Origin: Paroedura picta
Taxonomy: Eukaryota; Chordata; Lepidosauria; Squamata; Gekkonidae
Reading direction: 5' to 3'
Assembly: GCF_049243985.1 (NCBI RefSeq)
Contig: NC_135386.1
Coordinates: 5,540,501-5,604,500 of the forward strand
Length of the DNA: 64,000 nucleotides
The notes below the pieces were generated by a model. That model saw nothing but the letters and a program-made list of their open reading frames with translations, was not told the DNA's origin and did no database searches. Shown piece after piece: positions 21,701 through 31,312 of this stretch. How positions within the stretch are numbered: position 1 is the stretch's first letter; each line of letters opens with the position of its first letter. Made by a program: the position numbers and the translations under genes.

Positions 21701-24700
21701 AATAAAGGTTTATTTATTTGTTGTTAAAGGTGCCACTGGACTCTGATTTTATCGTGCTACTTCAGACCAACACGGGTACTCATTTGAATCTATTAAAATG
21801 AAAGGTTACACGTTTAAAATGTTATAAAAACGCCTCTGAATCACCACTGGTGTCGTTTCGGCGGTCCTTCAGATGCGAGCACAATATTTAGCAACCTGCA
21901 TTTGCACTCCATAGGCGGAATCTAACTTTTCCTCTGTCCGCGCTATCAGGGGCATGCCTGAGTAGAGGGTGGAGAAACCTGGCCCTTGCTAATATATATT
22001 CCTCTTGGCTGCAGAGGAGAGGACACGCAGTAATGGGTTTAAACTACAAGTGCAACGATATAGGCTAGATATCAGGAAAAAAATCTTCACAGTCAAGAGT
22101 TGTTCAGCAGTGGAATAGGCTGCCTAAGGAGGTGGTGAGCTCCCCCTCACTGGCCGTCTTCAAGCAAAGGTTGGATACACACTTTTCTTGGATGCTTTAG
22201 GATGCTTTGGGCTGATCCTGCGTTGAGCAGGGGGTTGGACTAGATGGCCTCTGTGGCCCCTTCCAACTCTATGATTCTATGACTAGATGGCCTGTATGGC
22301 CCTTTCCAACTCTATGATTCTATAAAAGAAGGGCACCTGCAGAGCACATGTTCAACGGACTTACAAGGACAGAGTCTTCTGGCTATCGGGACTTTCTTAA
22401 AATGGCCCACCAGAATGGCAGAAAATAATGCAGAGCACCCCACTGACGCGAATGCTCTCCTATCGTATTTTGCTTCCCAGAAAAGCCACGGGTGCCAGCT
22501 AAGAGTCTGCACCAGCCATTTGGGCACAATCCATCTTGAGCAGGCAGCCACCAGACACAAGGCGACAAAAGGGAGGGAGCAAAGAGAGTCCCCCCACTGG
22601 AAGGAGGCCCGGGCGACTGGAGACACGAGCCGACGTTTTTGAATAAACATCTCGAAATAGAGCGACAGATTCTCCAAGGGGCGAGATTCGGTTTCATGTT
22701 TTCAGGAAGGGAACGACAAGGGCGCCGGCGGGGGCGATTCTTCCAGGCATTCGCAGCAGATTGTGCGAGGGAGCATGTGCGCTTCTCCATGCGGGCCCTT
22801 CCCGAAAATCCCACCGAGGAAGGAGCGGAGGGATGAAAGCAAGTGAGAACGAGCGTGTTGGGGCTGGCTCGCCAGCAGGGCCTCTGGAAGAGACAGCTTG
22901 CGCCTCTCCCACACAGCGGAGATGCGCAACGGATGATACGGCGCCAGGCAGGTAGAAACCACAGCGCTGAGCAGAGACAGATTTAGTCAAGGAATAATCC
23001 AATGGCTTTCTGGATTGAAGTGCCTTTCATCGGGGGGACTTTGTATGTTTTGAAGCATGCAATCTTCAAACAGATAAACCCAGAGGACGTAAGCATACAG
23101 CATAGAGTCCTCCAATGGCAAGCCACTCAGGGCCCGAAACGCAATGGGTCCTTTGCTGAACGTACTTGTCTCTGCGCTCTTCTAGGGAGTCCCTCGTGCT
23201 TTCTCTTGTGTCCAAGGAGCCTGCTGCTGTCGCTAATATGCTCAAGCGGCCTGCTCCTTTCCATCTGGACACGGTCAAGGCGCGTGGAATTATAAACAGC
23301 ATTCTGTCCCCTTCCATGTCTAATCTGTGAGTTCGAAGAATTGTCCTGCGTTTCTTTCCCGGAGGTTTAGATCGTTCTCCTCTCCTTCATCTTATCTTCA
23401 CAGCAACCTGGGCACCGTTAAACCGCCAGAAGACGACCAGGACGCTAAGAGATGAAATGGACCCGCAGGGGCTTCTTGCCGATCGGCCTGCGTGGGCCGA
23501 TCCAAGGCAGCCGTACTGGAGGAATCGGCCGCTCAGCCCCTTTGCTTGACATTGGCTGGCCTGCCCCAACTGCATCCCCAGGAACATTCGGTTGAAGGGG
23601 CAGAGCTCTGCTTCCATGCAGGTGCCCAGGCGGAGGAGACTGGCGTGGCAGTGGGCAGAGGGGTTCAGTTTGTCCAGTCAACAGCGCAGCGTTATCACTG
23701 CTGGGAGGACTTTTGAAGAATCGAGTGCGGCAATGAAAATCAAGATTCTCCCACCCCCTCCCCAGCTAGAAAGCCGTTCATTCTTGCAGCTCATGTGGCG
23801 AGGAGATCCGTCACATCTGTGATGAAATCAAAACACAAGCCCAGATAGATACGGCTACAGATGCCCCATTGGCTCAAGGAAACACAGTATTGCATCAAGA
23901 AAAGCCAGATGCTGCAAGAAGAATCCATTACGTGAGCACCTTGGTCTATCTGGTAGACACTGGGCTGTTTCTGATAATCTGGTGGTGGTGGGGGGGGGGG
24001 GCTATGTGTAGAATAGAAACCTGGTCCCCTTTCAGAACACTGCCAGGTTCAACCCACGCACTTTTAAAACCACGGAAGCTGAAACTCACAGAGAGACGGC
24101 CTTATGCTTCCTGCGTTTCCAGCGGTGATTGAAGAATGCACGCAGTCCTAGGCATGCTCAGTGAGGAGGCGCACGCCGCCACGATAAGAATCTTGTGGGC
24201 TTGTACGGAAGTAGGGTTTCTTCCTCGGTTTCTATCTCGGCAGTACAATAGCCTGCCATGCGGCAAGGCTTTCTGCCACTTCCGCGGCTCACACAGCTTT
24301 GCAAAAACAAAGGAAAATATCCCTTCCTCTCTCCCGGGGGAAGCGACTTTGTGCATTCAAGGGAGTGTTTACTTCTTTGGCCTCAGACAGCAGTCGTGTT
24401 GGTCTGCAGGAGAACAGCTGGATTTGAGCCCAGGAACATCTCGGAGACCAACAAGATCACCAAGTCACTACTGGTCTCGAATCGGTTTATGGCAAAGTGG
24501 GTATTCAAATTTAGCCCTCTCTAATTCTAGTCCAGTACCCAGCTTGCTGGGGGGTAAACGGCTATGACTGGGGAAGGCACTGGCAAACCACCCCGTATTG
24601 AGTCTGCCATGAAAACGCTGGAGGGCGTCACCCCAAGGGTCAGACATGACCCGGTGCTTGCACAGGGGATACCTTTACCTTATTAATTTTAGTCCGATAC

Positions 24701-27700
24701 TCTAGCTGCTATACCACACTAGTTGTTTCTCTCACTCGAAGAACAGAGACGGAAGCTTGATGTCATGCCAGGGTGGCCAAACGGTGGCTCTCCAGATGTT
24801 GATGGACTACAATTCCCATGGGCCCCTGCCAGCATGGTGCTGGCACGTACTCATGGCAATTGTAGTCCACAGACATCTGAGGCGCCACAATTTGGCCATC
24901 TTTAGTGTAGTGGTTAAGAGCAGCAGCTTCTGATCTGGAGAGCTGGGTTTGATGGCACAGCCCCCTCCTCTGCATGCAGCCAGTTAGGTGGCCTTGGGCC
25001 ACTCAAAGAGTTCCCGTAGAGCGGTTATCTCAGAGCAGTCCTGCCAGGGCTCTCTCAGCCCCACCTACCTTACAGGCTGTCTGTCCTGGGGAGAGGAAGG
25101 GAAGCCATGATCGCAAGCTGCTTGGAGACTCCTTCAGGTAGTGAAAGGGGGATAGTGAAACCAACTCTTCTTCGTCATGATCTTTCTCAGTGCTGAGGCC
25201 TGCTCATGACAGATATGTCCTACTGCCCCCCCCCACCCTGCAATTTCTGATCAAACTGCCTGCTCCCAAGCATCCTCCGTGTGCTATGGGTGTGGATGAT
25301 TTCTTCGATGTCCCCTGCCCCAAATAATCATAATCATAATCTGCAAAATCACTTTGACCACAGATGATATAAACCAACTGGAAATGTATGAACATCACGA
25401 GAAGAAACTGGTTCACCCAGTCCATCTTCAACGGCCTGGGAGAAAAAAGGTCTCCTGGGCCTTATAATGCACCTTGTTCTACTGGCATTCTTGAAGTCCT
25501 TTCTATGCCTTGTTGAAAGGAGAGCGGCCCTTGGCGATTCACCTCTGCATGGATATTGGAATGAGAAAAATCTCAGAGTGATCCCTCGGCATCTCGTTTA
25601 TCCCAATCCTAAAATAAGAGCACGCACTTTCAAATAATAACCCAGAGGAGAACAAAAATTGGGTCGCGGCTCACTTGGCTGTGCAGCTGGATGGATTCAA
25701 CCCAAATGGTAATTAACTTCTCGCCTGATGTATTGGCCCAATTAAGGGGGGGGGGAATAAGGCTCAGATGCTGCACCGCCGAAGAAAGCCTTCTCTATCC
25801 TCAAACAAGAGGGACCCATTCCAAATCTCCTAACAGCGAGCCAGGCTTGGATAATTAGTAAGGACTGGTAAGCAACAAGCCCAACCCAAAGATGGTTTGG
25901 GTTGTGTTAAGTGGAAACTAGAAAGCTGGAGCATCCAGGGGAAACGCTACTTGGCACGGACAAAGGAGCGCTAAAGGGAAGAAAAGCCAAGTACTGAATC
26001 CAAGGGACGCAAGCAGGTGCTTAGAGACTCCTTCTGGGAAACAGTATCCTGTCCAAGAGCTAGCAACACAAAGGAATGGCATATACCAGGGGTAGTCAAA
26101 CTGCGGCCCTCCAGATGTCCATGGACTACAATTCCCAGGAGCCCCTGTAGTTAAGTTATGCCACCAGGTCAAGTGTACTCCGGACCGCCCTTAGTACATT
26201 TGACGATTTCACACCAAACGCAATGTTTTCAAAAGGTCTAAAATTAGTCAGAGCTCATGCTGTCTGCATAGGCCAGATCGTTCATATGCTGTATGCTGTA
26301 TCGAATGTTAAGAGGATCACCAGCTGCCCCCCCATGACCTGGTTTCTAGCCCTCTAGATGGATGGAATTACCTCACTGTTTACATAACACCAAAGGCCTT
26401 GGAGTGGATTTTTTTTTTAAAAAAACATCCATAGGAGTGCTTTGCATACATCAAGATTTCAAGTTTAGCAGCAACTGCAGGGACCCCGTATTCCAGCTGA
26501 TGTTAAGCTGCTGTCTCTGGTTTGTTTTTTCTTATTACCTGTATGTACGCGAGCATAAGCCAATCCGAATTTTAGCCGAGTTTCACCACAAAATCAACAA
26601 TAGCAGGTAAGTGGGACCCTCACTGGAGTATAAGCCTATGGAGGCTTTTTCAGCAAAAAAAAAATCTGCTGAAAAAGTAGGCTTATACGCGAGTATATGC
26701 AGCATTTTAACGTTTGCACGCGTTATGTTTTGGAGCAACCTAAGAAACCCTTCCCGGAAACAACGGTAAACAAAGAGCCTTCCTATTTGACAGAACCATT
26801 AAGATTTTCCAAACGTCTCTGGCCAAACTATGGCTCTCCAGATGTCCATGAACTACAATTCCCATGGGCTCCTGCCCGAATAACTTGAGACAGGTGTCCA
26901 TGTGAGGCCTGCTGCAGGAAGCAGGAGTTTCGTGGCAACCGAAGCATAAATGTTTGTGGACTTCTTCAGATGCAGCCAGTGACTCCTCTGCAGGCAGATA
27001 TGTAGGAGGTAGGAAGCAAGCAACTGAGTGGTGTGTAACAAGGCCAAATTAAAACCTATTCCAGAATACCAGACGCCAGCTCGGCTAAGGTTCTCCGTAT
27101 CTAGGGAAAGTGAAAGAGATTGCGGCTTTTCAAGTATCGTGCTTGGAACATCTGGAAGAACACATGCAGATGGCCTCCTTGATTAATATTCTTTGGCCAA
27201 CAAATCCAAGTTTCTGCCCAGTTTCTGTAATCACTTAGCGGCTATCAACAAGAAACAGGACTGCCTGGAAGATGGTTGATCTCCCAACAGACACCAATAT
27301 GACACGGACACACACTGGAAAGCCAAGGTTTGCACTCCCGCTCCAGCGAGGAAGCTCAACTCATAGTTTTGCATACGGCTGCCCCCACAGGCTATTGCAA
27401 AGGAAAGCCAATTCTGTATTAAAAGCTTTGTAAACAGGAAAAAGATGTAAAACGATACTGAACATCAAGTTCTGCCTGAGCTGTGAGGAATGCCTCGTTT
27501 TTAAACCCAGCTTCCCCCCAAACCATGTCCTGCAGGGGAAAATACCCTTCTCCCTTCTTTCAAGGGGACACTCCATTTATTAGAGCCAGTCTGGAATCTT
27601 GGCCATTAGAAAGGTCCCCATGGGGCCAGGGGACAGAGTGGAAACTATGTTTACTTCTTTCCGGAACCTGTACCCTACCTTTCTGCCAAAACAAACTTGG

Positions 27701-29795
27701 GCTTACTAAACAACAAACTTTCAGAAATGTCTCAGTCTCGCTCCAAATCCCAAGGGCTAATGTCGTTATAGCCCCAAATCCAAGTGGGCTTTACGACCTA
27801 CAATTCCACCGAGTGACAAAGGACTGCAGGGGAGGAACACAAAGGCCTACAGACTTCATTCGGAAAATCACTTAATTTACCCATCTCCAGTGGGGCTTGG
27901 GCCCGAGGGGCTTGGGCAAGAGTTGCTACAGTCCTCTCTAGAGAGGAAGCTCTCGGGTGACAAGAGATCACCTGTCCTTTCTCAGGCTTGCCTCCCTGGA
28001 CAAAGGGAGGCCAGCTTTTCACGCTGGTGGGATGCTGTACTGTTCCAGCCTAGATGCTGGATCTTCCGTGCGGGATGATACTACACATGCAAAGGATCAG
28101 GTCAAAGGGCAGACTTATTTCTTTAAAACCAGCACTGGCCACCTGCTTATTTTTCATGGATGGCCCAAGCTAGCCCTATCTTGTATGCTTCTGAAGCTGA
28201 ACCAGGTCAGCCCTGGATGGTATTTTGACGGGAGGCTTGCAAGGAATACCAGAGGCTGTGAAGCTAAGGCAGGCCTCTGAACCTCTGTGACATGACAGTA
28301 AAACCGCAACGGAAAAGGCCCTTCTCGGTCTGCAGTAGCAGAACAGAGTTTGAGTCCAACAGCAATTTAAAGAGCAACAAAATTTGCTCAGCCTGATTTC
28401 TGGAGGGCCAAGGCTGCGATCTGAACCTTTTTTGCCTGTGTTCCCTATGGCCACCTCACCCAGAGTGCCCAAAACACAGACACACAAGCCAGAAAAAGAT
28501 GCACAGCTCACCTCAAGTCAAAGGGGTCACCGTTCTAACACTGAACCCAAGTCGACCCCTTGCATGCGACGGCTCTTGCTTGCCCTGTAGAGCCCCAATA
28601 ACATCTCGAGATGCCCGAGGAGAGGCGTTGTCCCACCAACCCCAGACACAAAGCTCCCCCACCGCTATCAGAACGAGCGCTCGCCCTCTGACTGATTTGC
28701 ACACAGCAGTCTTGAGATACCCAAAATAAACAGCGTCCAAGCAGATCTGCTTGTCTTTGCCTCCGATTAAGTGAACTTTCACTCGGGAAAGTTTGTGTAC
28801 TCAGGAAAACTGCGGCTGGTCTCGGGCAGGTGCCGTAAGAGGTGCCTGACAAAGAGGGGCCCCGCCCGAAAAGGCCCACGGGTTTGTTTGGTTTTTTTTT
28901 TGAAGGCTGTGTTTCAGGTGCCACGGGACTCCTTGTGTGTTTTGGCAGCGACTCCGTCCCGGATTGTTTCCCAAAATATCCGATTCCGAGACCCAAGGGG
29001 CCTAGGTGGGCATCCTGAGGCCAAGCCTGGGTGCATTAACCAAGTCACCTGCCCCTCGCCCGGAAGGGGGTCCCACAGGGCTGCAATCTGCTCTGCCCCC
29101 TGTCCAAATCTATCAGCAAGCCAGAAACAGAGAAGAAGAAAAGGGCTCTCGGCTCCTCCACCTTGGCGGCAGAAAAACAACCTTCCCCCAACAGGCAAGA
29201 GATGGAGGAGAAGACAATAAAAAAAGGAAGCGCGAGAAGGGGAAGGGATACAAACTCTCCAGGCAGAGGGGAGGGGGGGGGACGGGACAGAAAGGAAGCC
29301 CCCCCCCTTGAAGGAGCAAACCTGCTTTGGGGGTAGGAAAGAAGCCCCTCCCCAGGCCAATCCAAGCCTCCATGGGGGGGGGGAGGATTTAAAAGGAGGC
29401 GTCGACGTGCGCGCCCCCAGTGCGCGCGCGCCCCTTCTGCACAAGAGCGTGCAAAACGTCGTCGCCCCCCCTCTCCACCGCCCTCGTCGTGCAAACCTCG
29501 GCGCCTGCGCCTTACGCCCCTTTAATGCCCCCCCTTCTCCTCCTCCTCCTCCTCTAATTGTGTTTTCCTTCCCTTCTCTGCCATCATTCCTCCCTCCCTC
29601 CGTCTTTGTGCATCATCCGGGTATCTCTACGGGGGGGGGGGGTAGAACCGGCCCCGATCCTGCGAAGAGGGACGCGAAGGCCCCGATCCCGAGAGGGGGG
29701 AAGGCCCGTTGATCGCCCCCCCCTCCTGCTCGCGGGCGAGGCCTAGGAGGGCCGCGGGCGCCTCCCCGCCAGTACCTGTCCTGGGTGTTTATCAT
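15620..29795 (-). CDS. OAZ2: ornithine decarboxylase antizyme 2, complete, needs programmed +1 frameshift
   Basis: Five minus-strand exons (29776-29795, 21190-21347, 18662-18837, 16525-16610, 15620-15750) total 571 nt. Reading through with one base skipped at TCC-TGA gives 189 residues, the length of human OAZ2. ORF1 is 32 codons (MINTQDSSILPLSN ... GPLWCS, stop TGA). ORF2 continues DAPHPLSKVPGGRG, DEKLTVNQDLPVHDGKPH, SWDAVLSNQSLFVEIPDG, LLALLEFAEEKMKASY, FSFLGFEIVRPGHPC and ends YPLDQVSSDDD. The OAZ2-type N-terminus (MINTQD) separates it from OAZ1 and OAZ3. Antizyme binds ornithine decarboxylase monomers, sends them to the proteasome without ubiquitin, and inhibits polyamine uptake. Rising polyamines promote the frameshift, closing the feedback loop. 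All exon borders are GT-AG with consistent phase. The gene faces ZNF609 tail to tail, as in human. Confidence 0.97.
15801..16092 (-). repeat. 50-bp minisatellite, 5.8 copies, in OAZ2 intron 4
   Basis: Units start at 15801, 15851, 15901, 15952 and 16002, with a diverging partial sixth at 16052. Each begins CCAATGCAAAAGC on the plus strand and contains TTTATCGATAGGCCAAGG. The first five differ by only two changes (one extra T, one G to A), so the array is young. It is followed by GATTCTATGATTCTA, resembling a CR1 terminus. Confidence 0.95.
16525..16610 (-). CDS. OAZ2: OAZ2 exon 4
   Basis: Acceptor cccggcag (minus strand, before 16610) and donor gtgagt (after 16525) bound 86 nt encoding LLALLEFAEEKMKASYVFIC then FRKSREDR. 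The family version I recall has KMKVNYVFICFRKGREDR, so this copy shows only conservative changes. Confidence 0.97.
17039..17085. repeat. ATT-rich microsatellite
   Basis: Interrupted TTATTATTA tracts lie in OAZ2 intron 3. Confidence 0.8.
17711..17968 (-). repeat. tRNA-derived SINE (CTT-tail family), minus orientation
   Basis: On the minus strand the copy ends GGTATAAAACCCAACTCTTC and starts near GTGTGTTGGTTATGAGAGG, with CTTGGGCTCGCC inside. It belongs to the same family as 4631-4919. Confidence 0.8.
18662..18837 (-). CDS. OAZ2: OAZ2 exon 3
   Basis: The 176-nt exon, bounded by acceptor acgcaaag and donor gtaaga, encodes DEKLTVNQDLPVHDGKPH, IVHFQYKVTEVKISSWDAVL, SNQSLFVEIPDGLLADGSKE and the first two bases of the next Gly codon. 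It matches the antizyme domain entry closely. Confidence 0.97.
19460..19522. repeat. two identical 28-nt direct repeats
   Basis: The 28 bases at 19460-19487 recur exactly at 19495-19522 (core CAGGCCTGGGTGGGCTGGG). They lie in OAZ2 intron 2 with no other recognisable context. Confidence 0.9.
20136..20312 (+). repeat. 5S-rRNA-derived SINE
   Basis: GGAAGCTAGCGGGATCAGC then TCTGGTTAGCAATTAGATGG and GGGACCACCAAGGA is a diverged copy of the 5S rRNA internal promoter region. A tail follows with GTTGCCACAAGTCAGCCGTG and ACTCGACGGCACTTCC, which is the usual 3' body of this reptile family. Confidence 0.7.
20695..20936 (+). repeat. tRNA-derived SINE (CTT-tail family)
   Basis: The head CTTCTAATCTGGCAAGCCAG, the middle CAGGGTGTCTGTTGTGGGGA and the end AAAACCAACTCTTCTTCTTC are present. 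The copy lies in OAZ2 intron 2, on the strand opposite to the gene. Confidence 0.85.
21190..21347 (-). CDS. OAZ2: OAZ2 exon 2 with the frameshift site
   Basis: The acceptor is cttcccgcag (minus strand) and the donor gtgagt. ORF1 continues SSILPLSNCPQLQCCRHIVP then GPLWCS and TGA (21269-21271). In the +1 frame the exon runs DAPHPLSKVPGGRGVGRDPS then PSALIFK. The 158-nt length only fits the 189-residue antizyme if one base is skipped. Confidence 0.97.
21216..21274 (-). promoter_or_regulatory. antizyme +1 frameshift cassette: TCC-TGA plus pseudoknot
   Basis: The slippery pair TCC (21272-21274) and TGA (21269-21271) is followed by CCCCTCACCCAC (21255-21266), which pairs with GTGGGCGAGGGG (21228-21239) with one mismatch. 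In its 15-nt loop, GGTCCC (21242-21247) pairs with GGGATC (21216-21221, one G-U) to complete an H-type pseudoknot. Vertebrate antizymes use exactly such a polyamine-responsive element. Confidence 0.9.
21545..21790. repeat. fold-back element with a Bov-B-like LINE piece in its loop
   Basis: The left arm at 21545-21580 reads AATAAAATCAGAGTCCAGTA and then GCACCTTTAA. The right arm at 21725-21756 reads TTAAAGGTGCCACTGGACTC and then TGATTTTAT, its near-perfect reverse complement. Between them, 21593-21682 is a segment with GAAGTCGTGTCCAACCCATC and GACCCCATGGACAATCATCC, which resembles reptile Bov-B LINE sequence. Confidence 0.75.
21593..21682 (+). repeat. Bov-B-like LINE fragment
   Basis: TTGTTGTTAGGTGTGAAGTC and the following phrases match reptile Bov-B 3' sequence as I recall it. 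It is inserted within the loop of the surrounding fold-back repeat. Confidence 0.6.
21965..22325 (+). repeat. CR1 LINE 3' end
   Basis: The segment contains TGCAGAGGAGAGGACACGCA, GGAATAGGCTGCCTAAGGAG and GTTGGACTAGATGGCC, ending with ACTCTATGATTCTATGA. The last ~45 bases are duplicated at 22281-22325, as in the 8-kb copy. Confidence 0.88.
22330..24380. other. OAZ2 intron 1, unique stretch
   Basis: This is single-copy sequence without a recognised repeat or exon. Open frames on both strands (for example 22383-22814 minus) show no family resemblance. A G-run lies at 23989-24000. Confidence 0.4.
24534..24683 (+). repeat. Sauria-type SINE, 5'-truncated
   Basis: The 3' half of the family seen at 4122-4410 starts at CCCAGCTTGCTGGGGGG and ends GGGATACCTTTACCTTAT. 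Imperfect duplications (TAATTCTAGTCC at 24522-24533 and TAATTTTAGTCC at 24684-24695) flank it, so truncation happened at insertion. Confidence 0.82.
24765..24902. repeat. palindromic MITE (CAGATGT-TGGACTACAATTCCCAT family)
   Basis: GGTGGCCAAACGGTGGCTCT and TGGACTACAATTCCCATGGG on the left are mirrored by GGCAATTGTAGTCCACAGAC and CCACAATTTGGCCATC on the right. The fold-back structure and the CAGGG start suggest a hAT-like nonautonomous element; that class is inference. Other copies are at 26087, 26818, 30280, 44946 and 54055. Confidence 0.75.
24903..25178 (+). repeat. tRNA-derived SINE (CTT-tail family)
   Basis: AGTGTAGTGGTTAAGAGCAG and GAGAGCTGGGTTTGATGGC form the head. The end reads AAACCAACTCTTCTTCG. 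The element sits immediately after the palindromic MITE. Confidence 0.85.
25180..26086. other. OAZ2 intron 1, unique stretch
   Basis: The sequence is AT-rich, with no recognised repeat except a G-run near 25747. No exon was seen. Confidence 0.4.
26087..26153 (+). repeat. palindromic MITE, left half only
   Basis: CAGGGGTAGTCAAACTGCGG then CCCTCCAGATGTCCATGGAC and AATTCCCAGGAGCCCCTG are present. The complementary half is missing. Confidence 0.75.
26540..26705. repeat. fold-back MITE with 11-bp inner stem
   Basis: CTTTTTCAGCA (26645-26655) is the exact complement of TGCTGAAAAAG (26667-26677). The outer arms TATAAGCCTA and TAGGCTTATA continue the stem, and CGCGAG words lie at both outer ends. 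It belongs to a family of 'ACTCGAGTATAAGCC' fold-backs that I recall from lizards. Confidence 0.65.
26818..26882 (+). repeat. palindromic MITE, left half
   Basis: GGCCAAACTATGGCTCTCCA, GATGTCCATGAACTACAATT and CCCATGGGCTCCTGCC are present. The right half is absent. Confidence 0.75.
26890..28150. other. OAZ2 intron 1, unique stretch
   Basis: I recognise no repeat or exon here. The open frame at 27483-27875 has no family resemblance. Confidence 0.35.
28157..28270 (+). repeat. 5S-rRNA-derived SINE, worn copy
   Basis: CTTCTGAAGCTGAACCAGGT, CAGCCCTGGATGGTATTTTG and ACGGGAGGCTTGCAAGGAAT align by eye with the 5S internal control region. The copy is more diverged than the one at 55200. Confidence 0.55.
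28400..29380. other. OAZ2 intron 1, promoter-proximal
   Basis: GC content rises toward the CpG island. A short TTTCAGGTGCCACGGGACTC piece (28912) belongs to the GACCAACA-type repeat. Long open frames on both strands between 28914 and 29494 are explained by high GC and poly-G/poly-C runs. Confidence 0.4.
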
Positions 29796-30135
29796 CCTCG
29801 GGGCTCGGCAGGACGGACGGGGGGTCGGGAGGAGGCGCGCGATTCCGGGCCTCTCGGCAGCTCCTCCCTTCGCGAGCGCCCAGCTCCGACTGACGGACCG
29901 AAGCGCTGGGCCCGCCCCCTGGCTCATCTGCATGGCCACGCCCCCCCTCCGCCGCCAGGCTGCCTGGGAAACTGACGCTCGAAACAAAGGCGGACCGTCC
30001 GCGGGAGGGAAGGAGGGGGAGGCTGGCAGCCGCCCCTCGGCTTCAAGGGGCTGGTGCGCACGCGCGAGGAGCGGGTCCCGCTGCGCACGCGCGGTGAGAG
30101 GCGCCCCGTTGCTGAAGAAAGCTGGCGCGCGAGGA
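29390..30135 (-). promoter_or_regulatory. OAZ2: OAZ2 CpG-island promoter and 5' UTR
   Basis: CpG density is sharply higher than in the flanks, with many GC boxes, GCGCACGCGC words and no TATA box in the expected place. The island surrounds exon 1 (ATG at 29795, minus strand), as expected of a housekeeping gene. Transcription start is inferred to lie between about 29850 and 30130. Confidence 0.8.
29776..29795 (-). CDS. OAZ2: OAZ2 exon 1 coding part
   Basis: The 20 nt encode MINTQD plus two bases of the next serine, followed by donor gtactg. The frame stays open upstream for 64 more codons to another ATG at 29987 without a stop. I chose MINTQD because it is the family start and the upstream part is plain CpG-island sequence. 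Confidence 0.95.
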
Positions 30136-30279
30136 GAGCGCGGTCGCTGTCTCTCTCTCTATCTGCGTTACCAACTTCCAGGGGGGGCCTGGAGGTCCCC
30201 CGAATTATGTCTTCATAAGATGGAGGTCAGTTTCCTGAGAGGAATCGAAGCTTTGAAGGTGTGACTCTCTGTTACCCCA

Positions 30280-30388
30280 GAAGCCCATGGACTACAATGA
30301 CCATGAGGCATGCTAGACTGCTGGCAGGGGCTCATGGTAGCTGTAGTCCACGGGCTTCTGGAGAGCCACAGTTTGGCCAGCCTTGCTC
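30280..30388. repeat. palindromic MITE
   Basis: AAGCCCATGGACTACAATGA and, inverted, GTAGCTGTAGTCCACGGGCT followed by TCTGGAGAGCCACAGTTTGG are present. It is near full length, directly upstream of the OAZ2 promoter. Confidence 0.75.
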
Positions 30389-30462
30389 AGGTTTCTCTCA
30401 CCCCCCAAACTCTACCATCTTTGGGTCCAGCCCTCGCCTCAAGCTGCAGTTGGTGACCTTTC

Positions 30463-30560
30463 TAGAGTTGCCAACCTCCAGGTGGGGCCTGGGGATCTCC
30501 TGTTTCACAACTGGTTTCCAGGTGACAATTCCCCTGGAGAAAAGGGCTGATTTGGGGGGT
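30463..30560 (+). repeat. GTTGCCAAC-type MITE fragment
   Basis: GAGTTGCCAACCTCCAGGTG, GGGCCTGGGGATCTCCTG and CCCCTGGAGAAAAGGGCTG are phrases that recur at 36955, 37190 and 37640. A shorter piece is at 30160-30210. Confidence 0.65.
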
Positions 30561-30570
30561 GGGCTCGCTC

Positions 30571-30700
30571 CAGGCACTCCCATCATCTTGGTTGCACTCC
30601 TCTGTACTTCCCCGAGCTCCGCAATATCCTTTTTGAGATATGTTGGCCAGAACTGTGCACACAATTCCCAATGAGTTGGGGTTACAAAATTGTCCTTCAG
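30571..30700 (-). repeat. CR1-like LINE fragment
   Basis: CCCATCATCTTGGTTGCACT, TTTTTGAGATATGTTGGCCA and GAACTGTGCACACAATTCCC are reverse-complement phrases of the distal CR1 coding region. It is short and worn, with a relative at 40815-40970. Confidence 0.55.
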
Positions 30701-31004
30701 ATGAATCTTGGAAGCCGATACAGAGCATGACAACCCTGGTTTCTTGACTGTGGCCATGTCTACTACGTCCATGCCGATACATCCAAAGCTAATGAACGCG
30801 CATAAGTCGCTCGAAAAATCAGCTTATGTTGCTTATTCAAAATATTTATATCCTGCCTTCATAACTAGGGTTGAGTTTAAGTGGGTAAGGAGTGATGAAC
30901 CCGGGGGTGGGGGATTATACTTCCTGCAACTTTCACCCATTTCAAGGACAATTTGGGAGGGCTCCAAAATGAGCTGCCTCCCAAAAATAAGGCCTCCTTT
31001 TAGG

Positions 31005-31146
31005 AGAAGAAGAGTTGGTTCTTATATGCCGCTTTTCCCTACCCGAAGGAGGCTCAAAGCGGCTTACAGTCGCCTTCCCATTCCTCTCCCCACAACAGAC
31101 ACCCTGTGGGGTGGGTGAGGCTGAGAGAGCCCTGATATCACTGCCT
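31005..31146 (-). repeat. tRNA-derived SINE, 3' part, young subfamily
   Basis: On the minus strand this is the 3' 140 bases of the family, with the GAGCCTCCTTCGGGTAGGGA variant shared with the copies at 4631 and 44246. Its 5' side is cut by the element starting near 31150. Confidence 0.85.
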
Positions 31147-31149
31147 GGT

Positions 31150-31312
31150 GTTAGGGTTGCCAACATCTCCAAACTACAGAGAACGGTTCCACTTGAGAGA
31201 CTGGCAGCTTTGGAGGGAGAACAGTGTGAGATTATAACCCACTGAGGACCCTCCCAGCACCACCCCCAAATCTCCAGGAAGTTCTCCACTTGGAATTGGC
31301 AACCATACCTCC
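31150..31312. repeat. MITE bounded by TAGGGTTGCCAAC / TTGGCAACCATA
   Basis: The left end TTAGGGTTGCCAAC and right end GGAATTGGCAACCATACC form short inverted repeats around a 160-bp body containing CCCACTGAGGACCCTCC. It abuts the truncated SINE, suggesting insertion into it. Confidence 0.65.
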
